The notes under the pieces: model-generated
What the model was told of the DNA's origin: nothing
The model's input: only the letters and a program-made list of their open reading frames with translations
Database searches by the model: none
Part shown: positions 25,301 through 30,759 of the stretch, in pieces
Layout of the letters: each line of letters starts with the position of its first letter
Numbering within the stretch: the stretch's first letter is position 1
Translations under genes and position numbers: made by a program
Source: UBA2396 sp038042175
GTDB lineage: Bacteria > Planctomycetota > Phycisphaerae > Phycisphaerales > UBA1924
Length of the DNA: 64,000 nucleotides
Direction: 5' to 3'
Assembly (NCBI GenBank): GCA_964358855.1
Contig: CAYHQQ010000001.1
Location: forward strand, 1 to 64,000

Positions 25301-26126
25301 TGCGAGCGCAGGTTACGACGGCGTGGTGCGCATCTTCGACGTGCGAACCGGGAAGCCGCTGGCCAGACTCGCCCACGGCGAGACCAGAAAGACAGCGGTC
25401 TGCTTCACCCCGGATGGCGCTTCGGTTCTCTTTGGTACTGGAATCAGCACGAGGTACAACGTGCCACAGTCCGGACTCCACACCGACACGGGCGGAGAGG
25501 TCTGGCGATGGGACTTTGGTGCGCCCGGCGTGCCGGTCTTGTTGTGGAAGCACCCACTGCGTGTCTCGAAACTGGCTCGCCAGCCCGGAGGGCCACTGAT
25601 CGCGTCGCTTTGCCCCAATGGAGTCGTCGCCCTGGGGGTCGCAACGGGCCCAAACTCACCTCGCCAACTCGTACATCCCCTGCATCCACGGTGCATGGCG
25701 TTCAACCCCGGCGGCGACCTGCTCGTCACCGCGGCCGACGACCACATCATTCGACTCTGGGATGTGCGCACCGGAACGATCGCCAAGCAATGGACGGGCT
25801 ATGAGGCAAGCTGCGCCGACATCGCGTTCCATCCCCTCCCGGGCCCTCCGGGAAAGAGCGTCCTGCTCTTCACGCTGTACGGCGATGGCAAGATCTACAT
25901 CTGGGACACGCGCACCGGCGAGCAGGTGGCCGCCTTCCCGGCAATCGAGCGCGAGCGAGCCGCGAGTCTCAGCATCGCTCCGGACGGCACGCGACTGGTG
26001 GCGTCGGGCTTCGACGGCACGTTCAAGACCTGGGATCTCGCCTGGTTCAAGCCGCACATCAAGGACACGGTCGACTTCTGGCGAAAGAACCCGCCGACGA
26101 CGCCGGAAGCGTTGCCGGTGAAGTAA
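22332..26126 (+). CDS. Membrane Ser/Thr protein kinase with N-terminal anti-sigma-like zinc motif and WD40-type sensor domain
   Basis: 1264 aa. Residues of about 41-80 contain C41 and an HxxxCxxC motif (H65, C69, C72), as in zinc-binding anti-sigma domains. The kinase domain is at about 122-430: glycine loop GEIHRGGQGIVYRA, VAVKML (catalytic Lys), HRDLKPANVL (catalytic Asp254), DFG 272-274 and GTPAYASPEQLSG. One transmembrane helix (GVGATIVIALLGFGVYYAVV, about 455-478) is followed by a short coiled coil. The remaining 750 residues are WD40-like beta-propeller repeats (HCTAFSPDASTLISGSNQGV, 'IRLWDVRTG', 'IYIWDTRTG'). The ATG abuts the sigma-factor stop. Probably the propeller senses something outside the cytoplasm and the kinase/anti-sigma end controls the sigma factor. 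A short GC-rich palindromic stretch lies in a linker near 25030-25065. Confidence 0.88.
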   Translation: MRSDAPKPDGGQEGQDPPTFTPRTEFGEQSTKSKVVGRPGCPSEETLILLAAGVDDAATRAAALHAAACPMCKSQLALLVRDEHFVAGVRGMISAPLAGPGAGRSEEYRRREEEAQAFILPGYAVEGEIHRGGQGIVYRAVQLDTKRAVAVKMLLRGQFATPRELRRFEREVEIAASLRHPHIVTIYDNITLDDGRSALAMELVEGVTIDAWARGRVNGHPDRAPRTVAQRAGMIAAIARAVQYAHNRAIIHRDLKPANVLVDAEDQPHVLDFGLARRTLVDHETSMMSGAAPREASIFVSLAGIFNGTPAYASPEQLSGDPLLVDTRCDVYSLGIMLYELVTGRLPTSFDDHSPDAKTEQDGIAAIIAKKTSGRFPTPMEAAEITRSPRVDADLDAIIMKAMAVDKDARYQTADRFAADIDRYLAGEAVAARVGERWYRVRKTIRKYRKSLGVGATIVIALLGFGVYYAVVALRLDENAMRLGDQARTLALQRDEILDKRDALRAELDRSEVRLARAELQLGNVPRAEAALISAALSKPLLDEAIASSGASAPPDALRVYWALCEWAVASHVRASSRADDLASVGAGSSASSFRTITRDGRVDEWSVPELTSRRVWTFEGLHWELGDLVTFEIERVLQVSPKGVTLWRIGVPGPIRTWPRTLAKTIVLVNGTDSIAYVNEAHQVVREPVDPANGPPVVVFENGPQAPRTYWTSSGHFVACQRALEGKSIIDLWSILDGKVHQLTLPPELSALAMLGVNVGAVEADASGTTIALHWGAWILLWDLRTGRMDQVEMTVNEKPSSIRIGPSGDTLALSQSFTRRTLIYDRTPKIAGHTPRTPFFIETYAGAPVFTGAAPGGPDQWLTTSTPGLLRVWDIRKPQWGEEIGQESKALAGPSQPPVRAGTVQGQPGSAGLPDPFKKSLHCTAFSPDASTLISGSNQGVISIWRNSSQVEDGWGEARELVVPAADAPVNNGRVICDLAFSPASDLIASAGYDGVVRIFDVRTGKPLARLAHGETRKTAVCFTPDGASVLFGTGISTRYNVPQSGLHTDTGGEVWRWDFGAPGVPVLLWKHPLRVSKLARQPGGPLIASLCPNGVVALGVATGPNSPRQLVHPLHPRCMAFNPGGDLLVTAADDHIIRLWDVRTGTIAKQWTGYEASCADIAFHPLPGPPGKSVLLFTLYGDGKIYIWDTRTGEQVAAFPAIERERAASLSIAPDGTRLVASGFDGTFKTWDLAWFKPHIKDTVDFWRKNPPTTPEALPVK

Positions 26127-26193
26127 CGTGCCCGATTCCCCGCACGCGGAGGGAGACTTGAACAGCACATGGTCGTGGACAAGGAACGCCACA

Positions 26194-26219
26194 AAGCCCC
26201 GGCAAAGTACCGGGGCCTT
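26194..26219 (-). terminator. Hairpin terminator between convergent genes
   Basis: GCCCCGG (26196-26202) and CCGGGGC (26210-26216) form a perfect 7-bp core with a 7-nt loop and A/T ends. On the minus strand it ends in CTTTGT. It serves the - strand dockerin gene ending at 26260 and perhaps the kinase gene too. Confidence 0.7.
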
Positions 26220-26259
26220 GGGCTGGCGTGTGTGTTGTCGGATCAACGCCCGGAACGGT

Positions 26260-28554
26260 TCAGCAACCAAGCTCAAAGGCGTTGACGAAAGCGTCGTAGT
26301 CGAAGAAGTCGATGGTGCCGTCCTGGTCGAAGTCGGCGTTGTCGGCACCGGACTCGAAGGCGTTGACGAAGGCGTCGTAGTCGAAGAAGTCGACCGTGCC
26401 GTCCTGGTCGAAATCCGCGGGGCACGCGGCGGAGGCGAGCATGAGCGTGAGGTCGGAGATCGAGAGCGGGCCTGAGAGGTCCCTGCCCGTGATGGTCGCA
26501 GCGTCGAGGGACGCGAGGTGGTCGCCGTTGGTGAACTGGAGTTCGACCTGATTGCCCGAGTAGGTTCCGCTGCCGGTGTTGACGATGATGGCTGACGGGA
26601 GGGGATCGCCGAAGAGGATGGACCAGCGCACCTCAGCCCCATGCTCGAACCACCACCAGAAGTCCTTGAGCCCCTTGTCCTGCCAGCCCATCGAGAGCAG
26701 CGCTGTGGACGTCTGCCCGCTTGCCACGACCACGCCGTCGGAGGAGATGACGTACCAGACTTCCGTGCAGCCCAGATCGCTCGCGTCGAGCGACATTACC
26801 ATCCCGCCCGAGCCGTCGGACTGGGTCGTGGCCCGCACCGCACGCTGGGCGCCGCTCTGGGTCGTGACGTGCATGGTGTTCACGACCTGGCCCACCGCGC
26901 TGTCGGCGAGCGAGGCAAAGTCTCCAAGGGAATAGCTAGCGCTGATGACGTCGGCGGGAAGTGCGAACCTCACGCCGTCGTTGCCCGTGCCACCGATGTT
27001 GGCGATCGAGAGCTGGTGCAGAGCAGGGTCGGAGCAGTCCGAGGCGTCGGAGCAGGACTGGGAAATCATCGCGTCACCCAGGCCCGAGGCCAGTGCGCCG
27101 TGGTACTCTGCCGCCATCCCGCCGATGCTGAATGCACTGATCCCCGCCGCAGTCACGCCAACCGTGTGCGAGCCGGTGCTGCCGGAGGGGCAGCCGGGGC
27201 AGGGCTCGAACTGCGCGATGACGGCGACCCAATTGGATCGTGGGTTTTGCATGATGCCGTTGGGGCAACCCCATGTGTATCCCTGAACGGGCGAGAATGG
27301 ACTGGCGAATTCGTCGAGGTACCAGCGTGGCGGCTGCCCGTCGGAGCAGAGCCCGCCGCCGTTTTGTCCCAGCACGAGCGGGTTGACGTTGCCTACTGCA
27401 ATGCTGCCGGGCGTCGTCGTGTCGGAGATCACGTTGCCATTGGCGTCATGGATGATCATCTGGACCGAGGTCACCGGATTGCCCGGGCGCCCCGAGAAGT
27501 CCACCACGAGTTGGTGATCGCCCCCCGCGGTTCGCTGCCAGGTGGATGTGTGAGTCGTCTCCCCACTCCAATTGCGGTGGGCCACGGCAAGGTGTGCGCC
27601 GGGTGGGATGGTGAACTCCTGGGCAATCGAGAGCGCACTTCCGCCCAAGGAATTCAGCGCGATCTCGACGCCGTCCTGGCCTGTGCCGCCGATGTGGGTG
27701 ATCGACAGCATGTCGGGCGAGGTGTTCTCGAGGATGGCCTGGCCCAGGGGGACGTGCGCAAACCCGCCTCTGACGACCCCGGGCTTGACGGGGGCGACGT
27801 CGGCGAAGGAGTGGCCCAGGCGGATCTCGTCGATGGTGCCGGAGCTGGCGATGGGGCCGGAGCTTCCGGTTTCGACCAGGACCTTGGTGATGCCCTGGAA
27901 GTTGCCGTAGGCGGGGAGGACGAGGTCGGCGGTTTCGATGGATGGCGCGACGGCGAGCGAGGGGTTGACCCACATGTAGACGTCGTCGGCACCGTTGCGG
28001 GTGTCGATGCGGGCGACGATGAGGGCCTGGGTTCTCGAGGACTTGCTGGTCTGACGGATCGAGCCCGCCAGGCCCGCGTCGGAGCCCCAGTTGGGCTGGC
28101 CAAAGGGCTTGCCCAGGAAGAGCGAAGGGTTGGCCGAGCCGGTGCAAGGGAGCGTGACGCCGAGCCAGGACTGATCGGCGACGCCGGCGTCCTGCTGGGC
28201 GATGAAGCTGATCCAGACGGTGCCGGGCGAGTTGCCGATGGGGGTCTCAAGATTGAGGAGGCGCTGGTAGCCGCCTTGGTTCGCGGTGGCGCGGCGGCCC
28301 GAAGTCATCAGGCTGAGGCCGTTCTTGACGTAGACGGAATCGGACGACCAGACGTACCAGACGCCGTAGCCGGCGGACTGCCACGGCGAGGAGAAGCCCG
28401 CGCCGCCGTTCTGGGCCAGGAGCGAGCCGAGGGCGGGGTAATTGAACCCCTCGTAGGCGATGGGCTGGGCGAGTGCCGGCACGGCGGAAACGACGGTGGC
28501 GGCGAGGCCGGCGAGACGGGAGAGGCGGGCGACGTTGTTGATGTTCTTGAACAT
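26260..28554 (-). CDS. Exported LamG-like protein with variant C-terminal GC dockerin
   Basis: 764 aa. Start ATG 28554 has AAGGAG 7 nt upstream and is followed by a signal peptide (LAGLAATVVSAVPALAQ). The N-terminal part (YEGFNYPALGSLLAQNGG, 'GSIRQTSKSSRTQALIVARI', 'IDEIRLGHSFADV') looks like a LamG/concanavalin-type sandwich. Two repeated modules follow, each with 'NIGGTGNDGV..ALP' or 'HIGGTGQDGVEIAL'. The end is a paired Ca-loop module with Asp spacing D-x-D-x-D-G-x-x-D-x-x-D, finishing ELGC. This copy is 54 residues and lacks both inner cysteines (NAFESGADNAD instead of CFEG..CPPG); only the first and last Cys remain. It is the only dockerin gene outside the 38-64 kb island. Confidence 0.82.
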   Translation of the reverse strand: MFKNINNVARLSRLAGLAATVVSAVPALAQPIAYEGFNYPALGSLLAQNGGAGFSSPWQSAGYGVWYVWSSDSVYVKNGLSLMTSGRRATANQGGYQRLLNLETPIGNSPGTVWISFIAQQDAGVADQSWLGVTLPCTGSANPSLFLGKPFGQPNWGSDAGLAGSIRQTSKSSRTQALIVARIDTRNGADDVYMWVNPSLAVAPSIETADLVLPAYGNFQGITKVLVETGSSGPIASSGTIDEIRLGHSFADVAPVKPGVVRGGFAHVPLGQAILENTSPDMLSITHIGGTGQDGVEIALNSLGGSALSIAQEFTIPPGAHLAVAHRNWSGETTHTSTWQRTAGGDHQLVVDFSGRPGNPVTSVQMIIHDANGNVISDTTTPGSIAVGNVNPLVLGQNGGGLCSDGQPPRWYLDEFASPFSPVQGYTWGCPNGIMQNPRSNWVAVIAQFEPCPGCPSGSTGSHTVGVTAAGISAFSIGGMAAEYHGALASGLGDAMISQSCSDASDCSDPALHQLSIANIGGTGNDGVRFALPADVISASYSLGDFASLADSAVGQVVNTMHVTTQSGAQRAVRATTQSDGSGGMVMSLDASDLGCTEVWYVISSDGVVVASGQTSTALLSMGWQDKGLKDFWWWFEHGAEVRWSILFGDPLPSAIIVNTGSGTYSGNQVELQFTNGDHLASLDAATITGRDLSGPLSISDLTLMLASAACPADFDQDGTVDFFDYDAFVNAFESGADNADFDQDGTIDFFDYDAFVNAFELGC

Positions 28555-28687
28555 GTGAGGACTCCTTGCGATTCTGGACAGAGGAGACCATCCACAGCGG
28601 AGGGTCGACACAGGGATGCCAGGGTGCGGCCGGTTTCTGACACGGAGCACCAAGATTTCTTTCAACCCCCAGAACGACGGCCCGGTA

Positions 28688-28693
28688 TACGCT
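28688..28693 (+). promoter_or_regulatory. -10-like box for NAD kinase gene
   Basis: Sequence GGTATACGCTTGGCGATG: TACGCT lies 5 nt, or the overlapping TATACG 7 nt, before ATG 28699. No Shine-Dalgarno. Confidence 0.4.
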
Positions 28694-28698
28694 TGGCG

Positions 28699-29568
28699 AT
28701 GCCCCGATCGGCCCTTCTTGTCGTCAACCGCCAGCGCCCCGAGGCGGCGGCGTCGGCGCGCGAGGTGGTGGAGCTGATCCGGCGCCACGGGACGCTGCTG
28801 GCCGAAACCGAGAGTCACGACCCCAAGATCCCCGAGCTGGCGGCAAGCGCAGACTTGGTGGTAGTGCTGGGGGGTGACGGGAGCCTGTTGGGTCAGGCCA
28901 GGCGGATCGCGGGGCTGGGGGTGCCGGTGCTGGGGGTGAACTTCGGGCGTTTGGGCTTCATCGCCGAGTTTGAGCTGCACGCGCTGACGGAGCAGGCCGC
29001 GGCGATCTTTGGTGATGGGCCGCTGCAGACCCGGGAGCTGCGGTTTCTGTCGGTGTCGATCGCGCGGGCGGATGGGTCGGTGGGGTTTGAGGCGATCGCG
29101 CTCAACGAGGCGGTGATCACGGCGGGGCCGCCTTACCGCGTGATCCAGCTGGCGATCTCGATCGACAGCCTGCCGGGGCCGAGCTTTGGGGGTGATGGGT
29201 TGATCGTGTCGACGCCCACGGGGTCGACGGCGTACAACCTGTCGGCGGGCGGGCCGATCGTGGCGCCGGGTGTGGACGCGTTCACGATCACGCCCATTGC
29301 GCCGCACTCCTTGTCGTTCCGGCCGATCCTGGTGCCGGGAACAAGCCAGATCGAGCTGACGCTCTCGCGGGCGAACGCCGACCCCGGGAGCGAGGGGACG
29401 ACGCTCATTCTGGACGGGCAGGTGATGCAGCCCCTGCGGACGGGGGACCGGGTGTTGATCCGACGTGCGGAAGAGACACTGCGGTTTGTGGTGAATCCCA
29501 GGGCGGATTTCTGGTCGGCGCTGACGACCAAACTGCGGTGGGCGGAGCCGCCGCGGATGAGGCAATAA
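28699..29568 (+). CDS. nadK: NAD kinase
   Basis: Makes NADP from NAD with ATP. 289 aa. The diagnostic GGDGSLL motif (LVVVLGGDGSLLGQAR) is near residues 55-65, followed by GVNFGRLGFI, LNEAVI (conserved Asn-Glu) and the substrate loop 'GDGLIVSTPTGSTAYNLSAG' with its Thr-Gly-Ser-Thr-Ala-Tyr. All residues expected for activity appear to be present. The frame is open far upstream, antisense to the dockerin gene, but the family N-terminus and the -10-like box set ATG 28699. It is divergent from the dockerin gene at 28554 and stands alone. Confidence 0.95.
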   Translation: MPRSALLVVNRQRPEAAASAREVVELIRRHGTLLAETESHDPKIPELAASADLVVVLGGDGSLLGQARRIAGLGVPVLGVNFGRLGFIAEFELHALTEQAAAIFGDGPLQTRELRFLSVSIARADGSVGFEAIALNEAVITAGPPYRVIQLAISIDSLPGPSFGGDGLIVSTPTGSTAYNLSAGGPIVAPGVDAFTITPIAPHSLSFRPILVPGTSQIELTLSRANADPGSEGTTLILDGQVMQPLRTGDRVLIRRAEETLRFVVNPRADFWSALTTKLRWAEPPRMRQ

Positions 29569-29578
29569 AGGCAGTTCA

Positions 29579-29609
29579 ACACGGAGGACACGGAGGGGCA
29601 CGGAGGAAG
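29579..29609 (+). repeat. CACGGAGG direct repeats
   Basis: ACACGGAGGACACGGAGGGG followed by CACGGAGG: three copies of (A)CACGGAGG at 9-11 nt spacing. An inverted, diverged set is at 29794-29829. Confidence 0.7.
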
Positions 29610-29660
29610 GCGAAGAGCTTTAACGCAGAGACCGCAGAAAGAGAAAAACAAGAGAGAGAG

Positions 29661-29692
29661 TGGGTGGGTGGGTGGGTGGGTGAGTGAGTGAG
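29661..29692 (+). repeat. GGGT tetranucleotide microsatellite (G-quadruplex capable)
   Basis: Five GGG runs separated by single T residues (29662-29680), continuing as three TGAG units. Four or more GGG runs with one-base loops are the strongest known pattern for a parallel G-quadruplex; formation in the cell is not shown by sequence. Confidence 0.85.
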
Positions 29693-29793
29693 AATTGGAT
29701 CAGGAGTTGAGTGTGGAGCGTGCGAACAATCGAGAGGCTGGCCGGCAGTTTGATCGAACATGACACATCACTACCCCTCCCCTCTTTCCAATG

Positions 29794-29829
29794 CCTTTCT
29801 CCGTGTCACTCCGTGACCTCCGTGTTTCA
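29794..29829 (-). repeat. Inverted relative of the CACGGAGG repeats
   Basis: CCTTTCTCCGTGTCACTCCG then TGACCTCCGTGTTT: read on the minus strand it gives AACACGGAGGTCACGGAGTG, matching the array at 29579-29609. The two sets face each other across about 185 nt. Confidence 0.65.
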
Positions 29830-29881
29830 CGCCTTTCTTGATGTTCGATGATCGATTGCGTGTACTTCACGCGGCTGAACC

Positions 29882-30421
29882 ATGACACCGACTCTGCCCT
29901 ACAAACTGGCCTGTTTGTGCGATCTGCGGGACTCGCAGGGGCGGATTTTGCTTTTGCGGCGCAAGAAGTCGCCCAACCAGGGGCTTTGCTCGCCCATCGG
30001 GGGGAAGCTGGATGTGGAGCTTGGAGAGTCGCCCGCGCAGTGTGCGCAGCGGGAGATTCGCGAGGAGGCGGGGATCGAGGTGCCCATCGAGCGGATCCGG
30101 CTGATCGGGATGGTGAGCGAGCAGGCGTTTGAGGGCAAGGGGCACTGGCTGATGTTTGTGTACAGGGTGATGGGAGCGGTGGATGTGCCGGCGCACGAGA
30201 TGAACGAGGGGATGCTGGATTGGTTCACGCACAAAGAGCTTGAGAGTCTGCCGGTGCCGGAGACCGACCGGGCGATCATCTGGCCTTTGATGATGGCGAC
30301 GGAGGCGAAGACGGCGGGCGGGCTGCCCGGGTTTTTCGCGGTCCATATCGATTGCAGGGGGCCGGAGCTGGCGTGGCGGGTTGAGCAGGAAATCGGGCCA
30401 CAGGAGAGCGCGAGATCATGA
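29882..30421 (+). CDS. Nudix hydrolase
   Basis: 179 aa. The Nudix helix is clear: E-SPAQCAQ-REIREEAGI, i.e. E-x7-REUXEEXGU. The Gly-rich start (PIGGKLDVELGE) is about three residues longer than the canonical G-x5-E spacing. The N-terminal strand RILLLRRKKSPNQGLCSPIG fits substrate-binding strands of MutT/ADP-ribose-type members. The substrate cannot be predicted. It overlaps the next gene by 4 nt (ATGA at 30418). No clear Shine-Dalgarno; ATG 29882 fits the first beta-strand. Confidence 0.88.
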   Translation: MTPTLPYKLACLCDLRDSQGRILLLRRKKSPNQGLCSPIGGKLDVELGESPAQCAQREIREEAGIEVPIERIRLIGMVSEQAFEGKGHWLMFVYRVMGAVDVPAHEMNEGMLDWFTHKELESLPVPETDRAIIWPLMMATEAKTAGGLPGFFAVHIDCRGPELAWRVEQEIGPQESARS

Positions 30422-30717
30422 CGGCGAAGGACCATTACAGCAAGACGGCCCGCAAGGCGATCAACCGGTTCTACGAGCACGCCGACACGAGGCATCTGGC
30501 GTCGCTGCAGGAGCTTGTGTCGGAGCTCTTTCTGGCGGTTGCCGGGGATGAGCCGGCCAAGAAAGTGGACAAGCTGTGGGAGAAGGCGTCTGGGGCGATT
30601 GGGCACCTGAAACTGGATCCGGCGGTTTCGACCGCGGCGACCAAGGCGATTGCGGCGCGGGACATCAAGCAGTTCGCGGTGATTGCGACGAAGCTGACCT
30701 CGCCCAGCGCAAGATAG
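30418..30717 (+). CDS. Small conserved-looking helical protein
   Basis: 99 aa, mostly helical and highly charged (MTAKDHYSKTARKAINRFYE, 'LQELVSELFLAVAGDEPAKK', 'AATKAIAARDIKQFAVIATK'). No recognised family. The ATG overlaps the Nudix stop (ATGA), so it is translationally coupled to that gene, and codon use matches its neighbours. These two facts are the main support that it is real. Confidence 0.65.
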   Translation: MTAKDHYSKTARKAINRFYEHADTRHLASLQELVSELFLAVAGDEPAKKVDKLWEKASGAIGHLKLDPAVSTAATKAIAARDIKQFAVIATKLTSPSAR

Positions 30718-30747
30718 GTGTCGCTAGCGAACGGACGAGAGTCCACG

Positions 30748-30753
30748 TATCGT
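30748..30753 (+). promoter_or_regulatory. -10-like box for recG (leaderless)
   Basis: TATCGT, then CCTGCC (6 nt), then ATG 30760. The in-frame start at 30718 lies upstream of this box. Confidence 0.5.
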
Positions 30754-30759
30754 CCTGCC

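Larger units (their letters stand above)
29569..29881. other. 313-bp intergenic region full of short repeats
   Basis: No gene. It holds a purine-rich CACGGAGG repeat array (29579-29609), a stretch AACGCAGAGACCGCAGAAAG (about 29621-29640), a GGGT microsatellite (29661-29692) and an inverted relative of the CACGGAGG array (29794-29829). Base composition is clearly different from the flanking genes. Confidence 0.6.

Noticed and set aside
26641..28698. Plus-strand open frame opposite the LamG-like dockerin gene and fused to nadK
   Set aside because: Composition is typical of an antisense shadow frame (Gly/Asp/Val-rich); the NAD kinase family N-terminus and its -10-like box place the start at 28699.
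29661..29692. GGGT repeats as a telomere-like or assembly-end artefact
   Set aside because: The sequence is short, internal and continues smoothly into normal genes on both sides.
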